A stretch of DNA of 38,085 nucleotides from Gammaproteobacteria bacterium (GTDB lineage: Bacteria; Pseudomonadota; Gammaproteobacteria; Thiohalomonadales; Thiohalomonadaceae), in assembly GCA_026196275.1 (NCBI GenBank), contig JAPHTQ010000027.1:1-38085 (forward strand). Direction: 5' to 3'. Below, in pieces: positions 25,020-32,857 of this stretch. The notes beneath the pieces were generated by a model that worked only from the letters and a program-made list of their open reading frames with translations, had not been told where the DNA came from and ran no database searches. A program made the position numbers and the translations under genes. The stretch's first letter is position 1. Each line of letters begins with the position of its first letter.

Positions 25020-25952
25020 GTGCAACAGCACACCAGCATGAGTCCCGAGGCGCTACAGTGGCTGCAGCGGTTTTTCACCTACCTGCAGCATGAGCGGCGC
25101 CTCTCCCCACACACCCTCAGCAACTACCGCCGCGATCTGACCCGACTGCAGGCGTATTGCGAGGCCATGGGTGTGGCTGACTGGCAGGCGCTGGACAGCC
25201 ATGGTGTGCGCAACTTTGTTGCCTGGCGCCACCGCCAGGGGATTGGCGGGCGCAGTTTGCAGCGCGAGCTCTCGGCCCTGCGCAGTCTCTATAATTTCCT
25301 GTTACGTGAACGGGTGGTGGGCAGCAATCCGGGGATCGACGTACCGGCTCCCAAAGGACAGAAACGCTTGCCGCGGGCCCTGGATGTGGACCAGGTCAGC
25401 CATCTATTGGCGATCCATGACGACTCGCCACTGGCTATCCGTGATCGCACGATCATGGAGCTCATCTACTCTTCGGGGCTGCGGCTGGCGGAGCTGATTT
25501 CGCTGGATCTGGAGAGCATCGACCGCAGCGATGCCACGGTACGCGTTACCGGCAAGGGCAGCAAGACGCGGTTGGTGCCGGTCGGCCGTCAGGCGCTGGC
25601 GGCGCTGGGAGAGTGGCTGCGGGTGCGCGGCCAGTTGGCGTCACCCGAACAGCGTGCGCTGTTTGTCAGCCGCGACGGCAAGCGACTCTCCCCACGCAGT
25701 GTTCAGCAGCGGCTGCGCCAATGGTCGATAGGACAGGGTCTGGGTAGCCCGGTACACCCTCACATGCTGCGCCACTCTTTCGCCAGCCACATTCTCGAGT
25801 CCAGCGGTGATCTGCGTGCGGTGCAGGAGCTGCTGGGTCACGCAGATATCGCCACCACCCAGGTCTACACCCATCTGGATTTTCAGCACTTGGCCAAGGT
25901 CTACGATCAGGCTCATCCTCGGGCCCGTAAGCGCAAGGACGAAGAGCAGTAA
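25020..25952 (+). CDS. xerC: Site-specific tyrosine recombinase XerC
   Basis: XerC, with XerD, resolves chromosome dimers at dif. The 310-residue protein has an N-terminal SAM-like domain (residues 11-95). The catalytic set is R154 (SGLRLAEL), K179 (GKGSK), H248 and R251 (HMLRHSF), H274 (LLGHADI) and Y283 (VYTHLD). The GTG start has GGAGCG six bases upstream. An ATG at 25038 is an alternative. The position after dapF-DUF484 fits XerC and not XerD. Confidence 0.95.
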   Translation: MQQHTSMSPEALQWLQRFFTYLQHERRLSPHTLSNYRRDLTRLQAYCEAMGVADWQALDSHGVRNFVAWRHRQGIGGRSLQRELSALRSLYNFLLRERVVGSNPGIDVPAPKGQKRLPRALDVDQVSHLLAIHDDSPLAIRDRTIMELIYSSGLRLAELISLDLESIDRSDATVRVTGKGSKTRLVPVGRQALAALGEWLRVRGQLASPEQRALFVSRDGKRLSPRSVQQRLRQWSIGQGLGSPVHPHMLRHSFASHILESSGDLRAVQELLGHADIATTQVYTHLDFQHLAKVYDQAHPRARKRKDEEQ

Positions 25953-26183
25953 AGCTGTTGCAGTCTGCGGTGCTTGAATTTTCCCGCCGATAACCACACG
26001 TCCACTGTGTGGAAGTATCAATCCCGTGCTGAACAGGTCCCTTGACCGGGGATCAACATATATGGCGCCACGGGCGCTAATATTGGCGATCGAGGAGAGC
26101 TTTCATTCCTCGCCGACTGCCCCCATATAAGGAACATTGGCGGCAGCAGGCTGTACCATTAACCCGATTTCTGGAGTTCCGCA
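25953..26183. other. Intergenic gap after xerC with two hairpins
   Basis: CCACAC/GTGTGG (25994-26012) and CGAGGA/TCCTCG (26091-26112) can form hairpins, but neither has a T-run. In relatives hslV and hslU often stand between xerC and a DUF971 gene. Nothing resembling them is left here. Confidence 0.5.
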
Positions 26184-26549
26184 ATGAGTTCCGAGCATCA
26201 TCTTCCTGTTGAGATAAAACTGCACAGCAAGCATCGCTTGCTGGAGATCCGTTATGAAGATGGCGCTTGTTTCGAGCTTCCCTGTGAGTACCTGCGCGTT
26301 TACTCCCCCTCCGCTGAGGTGCAGGGGCACCATAATGAAGGTGCGGTGCTGCAGGTGGGCAAGGAAGAGGTAAATATCACCGACATGCAGCAAATCGGAC
26401 AGTATGCGTTGAAGATATTTTTTGACGACAAGCACAAGAGCGGGCTCTTCACCTGGAACTATCTCTACGAGCTTGGGAAGGACTACGAGCCCAACTGGGC
26501 GGACTATCTTCGTCGCCTCGAGCAGGCCGGCCATAAGCGCAGCGCCTGA
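26184..26549 (+). CDS. DUF971 (gamma-butyrobetaine-hydroxylase N-terminal-like) protein
   Basis: This 121-residue protein is of the DUF971 type, a stand-alone version of the N-terminal domain of gamma-butyrobetaine dioxygenases. It has PVEIKLHSKHRLLEIRYEDG, then CEYLRVYSPSAEV. The strand-rich core ends with DDKHKSGLFTWNYLYELG. This last segment is diagnostic. No catalytic oxygenase domain follows, so any enzymatic role is unknown. A possible ribosome site is TTCTGGAG, seven bases before the ATG. Confidence 0.88.
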   Translation: MSSEHHLPVEIKLHSKHRLLEIRYEDGACFELPCEYLRVYSPSAEVQGHHNEGAVLQVGKEEVNITDMQQIGQYALKIFFDDKHKSGLFTWNYLYELGKDYEPNWADYLRRLEQAGHKRSA

Positions 26550-26578
26550 GACAGAGAAGCCATAGTATTTTGAACAAT

Positions 26579-27274
26579 ATGACAACCAACAGTAATCCGC
26601 ACACCAAAGAGCAGGCTCCGGCTTTCGGTATGCATGAACGCCATTTGCGGCGCAAGGACGGTAACCCTCTCTATGGCGTCCCTGCACCGCGCTACGGCAT
26701 CGCTGATTACCTGCAGGCACGGCGACTCGATTCCGAGGAGCTGAACGATTTTCAGGGTGAGATGCAGACGGTGATCCAGCAGGCGATCAACCTACCGCCC
26801 AATGCCGAGAGCGAGGTGGTGCTCGAACTGCGGGGCAAGCTGGATCAGCTGTATACCCGCTGTAGTGGTTTTGATGCCAGTTGCGGCAGTCACAAGCAGG
26901 CGATCCGCAAACTGATCGAAGTGGTGATGACCGCAGTCTGGCAGGCCTCAGCCGGGGATCCGATGGCACGCATGGAACTGGAGCAGGAGGAGGTGGCGCG
27001 GCAACAGCACTACTGCTTGCTTGAATATCCGCTGATCTCCGACCTGATGCGCCCCGACACACCGATCACACAGGCCGAGCTTATTCCCACCCTGCTGCAG
27101 GCGGAGGAGGATGAGCTGGAGGCAGTATTGTGGCTGTTCGAACCGGAGCAACTCGACGATATCCGTGCGCAGGCCAGCGAGCTGTTGTCGCGGCTGCAGG
27201 GGGAGGGTCACGACTTGCCCGAGGCGTGGGAGAACCTGCAGGCGATCATCGAACACATCGAAACCGAGTTGTAG
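26579..27274 (+). CDS. Conserved-type hypothetical protein
   Basis: This 231-residue protein is not recognised. It is soluble and predicted mostly helical, with no signal peptide and no membrane segment. Its N-terminal 60 residues contain FGMHERHLRRKDGNPLYGVP, and the rest is Glu-, Leu- and Gln-rich (EEDELEAVLWLFEPEQLDD). A helix pair with three cysteines lies in YTRCSGFDASCGSH and QQHYCLLEYP. I prefer the ATG at 26579 over a TTG at 26570. It lies 29 bases after the DUF971 gene and may share its transcript. The 266 bases following it contain only repeat copy 3. Confidence 0.7.
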   Translation: MTTNSNPHTKEQAPAFGMHERHLRRKDGNPLYGVPAPRYGIADYLQARRLDSEELNDFQGEMQTVIQQAINLPPNAESEVVLELRGKLDQLYTRCSGFDASCGSHKQAIRKLIEVVMTAVWQASAGDPMARMELEQEEVARQQHYCLLEYPLISDLMRPDTPITQAELIPTLLQAEEDELEAVLWLFEPEQLDDIRAQASELLSRLQGEGHDLPEAWENLQAIIEHIETEL

Positions 27275-27300
27275 TCTTAACGCAAAGGTCGCAGAGATTT

Positions 27301-27510
27301 TTTGCCACAGAGCACACAGAGGGCACTGAGAGCGGCGGTGGATTTGCCGGTGATCGTCGTGGCTGATATGAAATGCCTACCCTGTTGCCTCTGGAGCGTA
27401 AGTTCGCACACTGTCTCTACCTGTGTCGGAGGGTATCAACTATCCGTCCCGTGACTGTCACCACCGCAGCAACATGTTTTCACTGTGTTCTCTGTGAGCT
27501 CTGTGGCTAA
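27301..27510. repeat. GCCACAGAG-family inverted repeat, copy 3
   Basis: Arms are GCCACAGAG (27304-27312) with a nearby CACAGAG (27315-27321), and CTCTGTG (27490-27496) with CTCTGTGGC (27499-27507). About 170 bases of unrelated DNA lie between. It separates the hypothetical gene from the convergent mutM. It is preceded by CGCAAAGGTCGCAGAG, reminiscent of the separate GCAAAGG type. Confidence 0.78.
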
Positions 27511-27540
27511 TAGCTTTTACGAGTCCTGCACTGAAATATC

Positions 27541-28356
27541 TTACCGCTGGCAGTGGGGGCAATAGTAGGTGCTACGCTGGCCCAGCGTGATCTGTTTGAT
27601 GGGTCGGCCACAACCGGGGCAGGGCAGCCCCTCCCTGGCGTAGACATTCAGTTGCTGGGCGAAGTAGCCCGGCCTGCCGTCGCCACCGACGAAATCCCGC
27701 AGTGTGGTCCCGCCCTGTTCGATAGCGGCGGCCAGTACAGTCTTGATCGCGCCGACCAGCCTCTCCATCCGCTCACGACTGACCTTGCCGGCGGCCCGTT
27801 TGGGATTAATGCCGGCGAGGAACAACGACTCACTGGCGTAGATGTTGCCCACGCCGACCACAACCTTGCCCTCCATGATCAACTGCTTGACGCTGCCTTT
27901 GCGACCGCGCGAACGCCGGAACAGGTAGTCACCGCTGAAGGTGTCGCTCAGCGGCTCGGGGCCGAGGTGGGCGATGAGCGCATGCTGTTGTGGATCATCA
28001 CTGCTCCACAGTACTGCGCCGAAGCGACGCGGGTCGGTGAGACGCAGTGTCGTGTTGCTATCCAGCACGATATCTACATGATCGTGCTTACCGACCGGTG
28101 TGCCGCCGGCAACGATGCGCAGGCTGCCGGACATGCCCAGGTGCAGGATCAGGGTGCCGTTATCGAAGCCCAACAGCAGGTATTTGGCGCGGCGCTCTAC
28201 AGCACGGATTGTGCGTCCGGCAAGCTTTTGTTTGAGCCCGCGAGGCACCGGCCAGCGCAGTTTCGGCTGGCGTATGATGATATCGCGGATGGCACGTCCT
28301 TTAATGTGTGGCGCGATACCGCGGCAGGTGGTTTCGACCTCGGGAAGTTCGGGCAT
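27541..28356 (-). CDS. mutM: Formamidopyrimidine-DNA glycosylase
   Basis: MutM removes oxidised purines such as 8-oxoguanine from DNA with associated AP-lyase activity. The 271-residue protein begins [14 protein letters not shown], in which the processed Pro and Glu are catalytic. It ends with a zinc finger, CPGCGRPIK and YYCPHCQR. The middle [13 protein letters not shown] helix-two-turn-helix fits. It is the last gene of the ABC-GldG-DUF4340 operon on this strand, 27 bases after DUF4340. In E. coli mutM instead follows rpmBG. Confidence 0.97.
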   Translation of the reverse strand: MPELPEVETTCRGIAPHIKGRAIRDIIIRQPKLRWPVPRGLKQKLAGRTIRAVERRAKYLLLGFDNGTLILHLGMSGSLRIVAGGTPVGKHDHVDIVLDSNTTLRLTDPRRFGAVLWSSDDPQQHALIAHLGPEPLSDTFSGDYLFRRSRGRKGSVKQLIMEGKVVVGVGNIYASESLFLAGINPKRAAGKVSRERMERLVGAIKTVLAAAIEQGGTTLRDFVGGDGRPGYFAQQLNVYAREGLPCPGCGRPIKQITLGQRSTYYCPHCQR

Positions 28357-28383
28357 GGTTCGGATTCTGCTGAAAGGGGATAC

Positions 28384-29268
28384 TCAGTTTACCCGATCAG
28401 GATCGACCAGGTCCCCGTCAGGCTCCGCTGCGGAAAATTGCAGCAGCTGCGCCGCGGCCTCGGCGGGAAAGTGGTACTGAATCCCCAGCTTCGGCCGGGC
28501 GAGGATAAGGTCTGGTTCGCGGGCGGTGAGCAGAAACTCAAACGGCTGCTCCCCTGCGTCGAGTTGGACGGTGATGGCCTCACCTGCATTGCCATCATAG
28601 GCCTTCACCTGATTGGCTGAGGCGTACTGCCAGGCATCGAGTAGCCGGCTTAGCCGGTCGGCCGAGTAATCCTCGGGCCGCGGCTCAACTTGCCAGCGTT
28701 CATCACGCCACTGCAGGTGAAGCTGTGGCAGCTGCAGCACGCTGATCGAGCTACTCTGTGGCAATGGTCGCCGGCTGACGAAGGTGGGGAAGGTGCCGAT
28801 GAGATGATAGTAGAGGGTGTCGCTGATCAGGTGCACCGTCTCATCCAGCAGCACATAGCGGCGGTGATCCAGCGGGGTATTGCTGCCGAAGGCGATTCGG
28901 GTGGTACCGTTGAGTACCAGCTCCACCTGCGGATGAGCAAGCTGGTAGTCGGACAGCGGCTTTTCCGCGGCAGCAAAACTGCCGAGGCTCTTGCTGGCGG
29001 TGACCCGCAACAATGCGTCGATGCGAAAATCACTGGCGGTAGCCTTGAGCGGTTGCAACAGCTGCCAGTGACCGGCATCGTCCCGCTCCAGTTCAATATT
29101 CGGCTGGTTGGCGCGGCGAATCAGGATATGCTCCACGGCCTCCCGCTTGAGCTGCACCAGTGAGGGCAGCTCGGTCGGTTTCTTGATGCCCGGCTCGTAG
29201 ATAGCCAGCAGAGCCAGCAGCAGCGCGACAAGCAACAGGGAGAGGTTGATGAGTCTATTTTTTTTCAT
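28384..29268 (-). CDS. DUF4340 domain membrane-anchored protein
   Basis: This 294-residue protein has a short cytoplasmic start, one transmembrane helix (LINLSLLLVALLLALLAIYE) and a large extracytoplasmic domain of the DUF4340 type. That domain has repeated beta-rich segments such as LVQLKREAVEHILIRR. Members nearly always lie beside GldG-like proteins and ABC permeases. The function is unknown. It starts 22 bases after the GldG-like gene stop. Confidence 0.85.
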   Translation of the reverse strand: MKKNRLINLSLLLVALLLALLAIYEPGIKKPTELPSLVQLKREAVEHILIRRANQPNIELERDDAGHWQLLQPLKATASDFRIDALLRVTASKSLGSFAAAEKPLSDYQLAHPQVELVLNGTTRIAFGSNTPLDHRRYVLLDETVHLISDTLYYHLIGTFPTFVSRRPLPQSSSISVLQLPQLHLQWRDERWQVEPRPEDYSADRLSRLLDAWQYASANQVKAYDGNAGEAITVQLDAGEQPFEFLLTAREPDLILARPKLGIQYHFPAEAAAQLLQFSAAEPDGDLVDPDRVN

Positions 29269-29290
29269 GTGTAGTGAGTCATCAGGGTAA

Positions 29291-30649
29291 TCACCTTTTT
29301 CTTCTTTTCCACCAGATAGTCAGGCCACTACCTAGAAGCACCCCGGGCAGGACGATCAGGAAACCGAAGCCAAGCACTATCGACAGGGTCGGGGTCAGCG
29401 CCAGGCGGGTGTCGGGGGAGGTGCGTGGCGGGATGCTGATGGCACTGTCGTCGTGGCTCAGCCAGTTGAGCAGGCGTGAACCGAGATCCTGATTGGCGCC
29501 GTTGCCAAGGTAGCTGTTGGCGAGGAAGTCGCCGTCGCCGATCACGGCGATGCGTTGTTCGTGCGTCTGCGCCTCTTTGCCTTGCCGGCGAGTGAGCAGC
29601 AGACCGATGGTCAGCGGGCCTGAGAGATCCTCCTTCTCGTCGAAGGCGATGTTACCCTCCATGGGTCCTGCCTCGGACCAGCTGCGCGGCAGACTGCGCA
29701 GCAATGGTGTGCTCTGCCACTCTCTGCCGGTAAGGTTCAGCGCCTGCGCCTCGGGGAACAGGGTCAGGGTGGTCAACGCCTCGCTGACCGGATGTTGCGG
29801 GTATTCGGCCACCACGATGAAGGCTGGATTGTCGATACCCAGCATCTGCCCGGTGGGATCGACCAGCGTGCCGGGCAGGAACTCCAGCCCGAGTTCGTCG
29901 GCGAGCGGCTGGAGCCCCGTGGGGCCGCCCGGTTCACTCAACCACAGCAGGTTGCCGCCGCGCTGCACATAGTCCTGAATCAGCACCACCTCGCCCGGCA
30001 GTAGCGCCACCTGCGGACTGGCGAGCACCAGTACTGCGGTATCTTCCGGGATCTCGGCGCTGAGGCTGAGGTTCAGGCTGTCGAGGCGGAAGCCCTTCTG
30101 CTGCATCAGTCGGCCCCACTCCCCCATGTCGTGATTGGCCTGGCCATCGTGGCGACGCTCACCGTGACCGCTGATGAACAGCACGCGTCGTTCGCCGCTG
30201 CGCATCAGCCGTTGCAGGGCGTTGGTCAGGGCCTGCTCACCGATACTCCTGAGATTTTCTGCCCGCCCGGCGTACTCTACCCGCAGTTCGCCATCGAGAG
30301 TAATACCCAGTTCACGCACCTGCTCCGGGTGCTGATCGGGGTCGATATAGTTGAGGGCGATATCGGGGTTGATGCGCTGGTATCGGCCAACCAGCTCGCG
30401 GGTGCGCTTGCGCAGGCCGGAGAGATCATCGCCGCGACTGAAGGAGGTGAGGGTGATCGGTCCCTGCAGCTTTTGCAGCAGCTCGGTGGTGGCGGCAGAG
30501 AGGCTGTGGCGGCCACTGGCGGTCCAGTCGGACTGAATGTGGTAGCGGGTGCTGAGAAAGGCCAGCAGGCCGATCACGGCGAGAAACAGGATGACGAAGA
30601 CCCAGGTCTGCAGGCGTTGCTGGCGATGGCTCTTTTTGCTGACTTGCAT
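29291..30649 (-). CDS. GldG-like ABC-associated substrate protein
   Basis: This 452-residue protein has an N-terminal membrane helix (WVFVILFLAVIGLLAFLSTR). The typical GldG/ABC-type uncharacterised domain follows, with RYHIQSDWTASGRHSLS. Then come GERRVLFISGHGER and LLWLSEPGGPTGLQPLADE. A second helix sits at the C-terminus (LSIVLGFGFLIVLPGVLLG) with a basic tail. In Flavobacterium GldG works with GldA and GldF in gliding. Here there is no gliding machinery, so a different role is likely. It is 9 bases from the permease stop. Confidence 0.87.
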   Translation of the reverse strand: MQVSKKSHRQQRLQTWVFVILFLAVIGLLAFLSTRYHIQSDWTASGRHSLSAATTELLQKLQGPITLTSFSRGDDLSGLRKRTRELVGRYQRINPDIALNYIDPDQHPEQVRELGITLDGELRVEYAGRAENLRSIGEQALTNALQRLMRSGERRVLFISGHGERRHDGQANHDMGEWGRLMQQKGFRLDSLNLSLSAEIPEDTAVLVLASPQVALLPGEVVLIQDYVQRGGNLLWLSEPGGPTGLQPLADELGLEFLPGTLVDPTGQMLGIDNPAFIVVAEYPQHPVSEALTTLTLFPEAQALNLTGREWQSTPLLRSLPRSWSEAGPMEGNIAFDEKEDLSGPLTIGLLLTRRQGKEAQTHEQRIAVIGDGDFLANSYLGNGANQDLGSRLLNWLSHDDSAISIPPRTSPDTRLALTPTLSIVLGFGFLIVLPGVLLGSGLTIWWKRRKR

Positions 30650-30658
30650 GGTGATTCC

Positions 30659-31405
30659 TTATAGCCGTTCGGCATCGAGGCGGCGGATGCTGAGGACCAG
30701 GAAGGTGGTGATAAACAGCAGGTAGTAGACGATATCGCTGCTGTCGAACAGCCCGCGCAGCAGCGCCTCATAATGGCTCTGCAGCGAGAGGTAGCTGATC
30801 ACCGTGGTGTTACCGCTGATTGATTGGCCGGTCCACTCAATGATCCATAACAACAGCAACAGGCCGAAGGTACTGATCGCCGCCACCACAGGCTGTGCTG
30901 TGAGGGTCGACATGAACAGCCCTGCTGCAGCAAAGGCGGCCACCATCAGCGCGACGCCAATCAGATTGGAGGCGAGCAGACCGAAGTCGAGGGTACCGAG
31001 ACTCAGCAGCGACAGCGGCATCAGCGTGACCAGCCCGAGCATGATGGCGAGAAAGCCGAGCAGGCCGAGGTATTTGCCGAGGACGATCTCGCCCATCGAC
31101 ACCGGTGCCGAGAGCAGCAGCGGCAGAGTGCCGGCGCGGCGCTCCTCGCTCACCAGACGCATGGTCAGGAGCGGGATCACCAGCAGCAGGATCAGGGTGG
31201 CGCTGGAGAAGAGCGGCGCGACGATAACCTCTGTGGCCCCCGGCGGATTCTCCATCATGGCGATCTGTGACTGATAGGCGATATAGGTATCGAGCTGGCC
31301 GAGGAACATCCAGGCAAGGATGAACTGCACCACGGCGAGGATGGTCCAGGCCAGCGGCGAAAGAAACAGGCTGCGCAGCTCGCGGGCGGCTATGTGGCTG
31401 ATCAT
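30659..31405 (-). CDS. ABC transporter permease (GldF-like)
   Basis: This 248-residue protein has six hydrophobic segments and starts MISHIAARELRSLFLSPLAW, a typical ABC-2 permease amphipathic start. The RLVSEERRAGTLPLLLSAPV motif marks the family. The start at 31405 follows AAGGG. An upstream start at 31444 would lie in repeat copy 4. It pairs with the ATPase gene upstream, separated by that repeat. Confidence 0.87.
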   Translation of the reverse strand: MISHIAARELRSLFLSPLAWTILAVVQFILAWMFLGQLDTYIAYQSQIAMMENPPGATEVIVAPLFSSATLILLLVIPLLTMRLVSEERRAGTLPLLLSAPVSMGEIVLGKYLGLLGFLAIMLGLVTLMPLSLLSLGTLDFGLLASNLIGVALMVAAFAAAGLFMSTLTAQPVVAAISTFGLLLLLWIIEWTGQSISGNTTVISYLSLQSHYEALLRGLFDSSDIVYYLLFITTFLVLSIRRLDAERL

Positions 31406-31419
31406 GATTGAAACCCTTT

Positions 31420-31547
31420 TAGCCACAGAGCGCACAGGGAACACGGAGAAGAATAGAGCGGACCTCCTCGCTGGGATGCACTAGCCGGCCAACAACAATC
31501 TGCCCAGGGAGCCCCACCTCGGTGCCCTCTGTGTGCTCTGTGGCTAA
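31420..31547. repeat. GCCACAGAG-family inverted repeat, copy 4, within an ABC operon
   Basis: The left arm TAGCCACAGAG (31420-31430) with CGCACAGGG and ACACGGAG, and the right arm CTCTGTGTGCTCTGTGGCTA (31527-31546), fill most of the 160-base gap between the ABC ATPase stop and the permease start. The flanking genes are clearly one unit, so the repeat was inserted within the operon. Confidence 0.8.
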
Positions 31548-31565
31548 AGCTTTGTTCTTGCAGGC

Positions 31566-32507
31566 TCATGCGGCGACCTCCTCTTCCTCGGTGGTAATGT
31601 CGACGAAGACATCCTCCAGCGAGAGCCGTTCGGGTACCAGCTCGAAAAGTCCCCAGCCCTCGGCCACGGCCCGCTTGGCCAGTGCCTCGGCCGGACTCTG
31701 CTCGGGGCGATGGGTGATCCGCAGTCGACCATCCTCCAATGCTTCGGCTTCGATCACGCCGGAAACATCGAGCAGAACTTCCGAAGCGGGCGGGCGGCGC
31801 AGTCCCAGCAGCAGACTGGAGCTTTGCATGCGCCGTCCCAGTCCCTCGATGGTGTCGCTCAACACCAGCCGCCCCTTGTTGATGATCTGCGCTCGATCGC
31901 AGGTGGCCTGGACCTCAGGCAGGATGTGGGTGGAGAGGATCACGCTATGCTCGCCGCCCAGTTCGCGGATGAGCTTGCGGATCTCGCGGATCTGGATCGG
32001 ATCCAGGCCCACGGTGGGCTCATCGAGGATCACCACCTCGGGTGAGTGGATGATCGCCTGAGCGATGCCGACCCGCTGCTGGTAGCCTTTGGAGAGGTTG
32101 TTGATCAGGCGCCTGCCCACCGCGGTGAGACCGCAGCGCTCCTTGGCATAATCAATCGCTGCAGCGGTCCTGTTTTTTGGAATGCGATTAAGCCGGGCGC
32201 AGAACAGCAGGAACTCATCCACGCTCAGCTCGCGGTAGAGCGGCGGCTGTTCCGGCAGGTAGCCCAATGCGCGCTTGGCTTCCCTGGGCTGTTCGAGGAT
32301 ATCGATACCGTTGATGCGGATGCTGCCGGTGGTGGGGGCGAGGTTGCCGGTGATCATCCGCATGGTGGTGGACTTGCCGGCCCCGTTGGGGCCGAGAAAG
32401 CCCAGCACCTCGCCGCGGCGGACCTCGAAACTGACGTTATCGACCGCCAGGTTGTCGCCGAAGCGGCGCGAGAGCTGTTCTACCTGAATCAGACTGTCCT
32501 GTTCCAT
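31566..32507 (-). CDS. ABC transporter ATP-binding protein (GldA-like)
   Basis: This 313-residue ATPase has Walker A (GPNGAGKSTTM), the signature NLSKGYQQRVGIAQ, Walker B VVILDEPTVGLD and the switch His in LSTHILPEV. A C-terminal accessory domain of about 90 residues follows. It heads the minus-strand operon of ATPase, permease, GldG-like, DUF4340 and mutM. The divergent gap to hyuA is 350 bases, with a repeat between 32640 and 32835. Confidence 0.92.
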   Translation of the reverse strand: MEQDSLIQVEQLSRRFGDNLAVDNVSFEVRRGEVLGFLGPNGAGKSTTMRMITGNLAPTTGSIRINGIDILEQPREAKRALGYLPEQPPLYRELSVDEFLLFCARLNRIPKNRTAAAIDYAKERCGLTAVGRRLINNLSKGYQQRVGIAQAIIHSPEVVILDEPTVGLDPIQIREIRKLIRELGGEHSVILSTHILPEVQATCDRAQIINKGRLVLSDTIEGLGRRMQSSSLLLGLRRPPASEVLLDVSGVIEAEALEDGRLRITHRPEQSPAEALAKRAVAEGWGLFELVPERLSLEDVFVDITTEEEEVAA

Positions 32508-32639
32508 GTCACCCCGAATCTGTTATTGGTTTGGCGACAGCGTGTCGCACGGGATTATCTCCGGTATGATAACGCGCTCCGCATGATAGCGGAAAACGCT
32601 TTCTATTGAGCGCGGCCAGGTGGCAAAAGTTCCCTGTGT

Positions 32640-32835
32640 CACCGCAAAGGCGCAAAGGGCGCAAAGCGGGTCACCAATTTGCATGCCAGGGCACCTGCCG
32701 TAGGGTGGGTATGCAATGCCGACCAGGGTTTGGAACACTTCATGCCGTTGAGGAAGCGCGGGTCGAGAATTGCTGTGCCACGGTAATCTGCGCGACTTGC
32801 AGATCACTCTTTGCGACCTTTGCGCCTTTGCGGTG
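32640..32835. repeat. GCAAAGG-type inverted repeat upstream of hyuA
   Basis: CACCGCAAAGGCGCAAAGG (32640-32658) and its near-complement CCTTTGCGCCTTTGCGGTG (32817-32835) bracket about 160 bases of unrelated DNA, with further TTTGCG and GCAAAG units inside. The right arm ends 22 bases before the hyuA ATG, so the promoter of hyuA may lie inside or upstream of the element. It fills most of the 350-base gap; the rest (32508-32639) shows nothing certain. Confidence 0.8.
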
Positions 32836-32857
32836 AGAACAGCTTTAGAGATCATGC

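Noticed and set aside
27553-28620. 355-codon plus-strand frame across mutM and DUF4340
   Set aside because: It spans two genes of the opposite strand and has no motif; mutM is certain.
31406-31444. Longer start for the GldF-like permease
   Set aside because: The extension lies in repeat copy 4; 31405 matches the family start and has AAGGG upstream.
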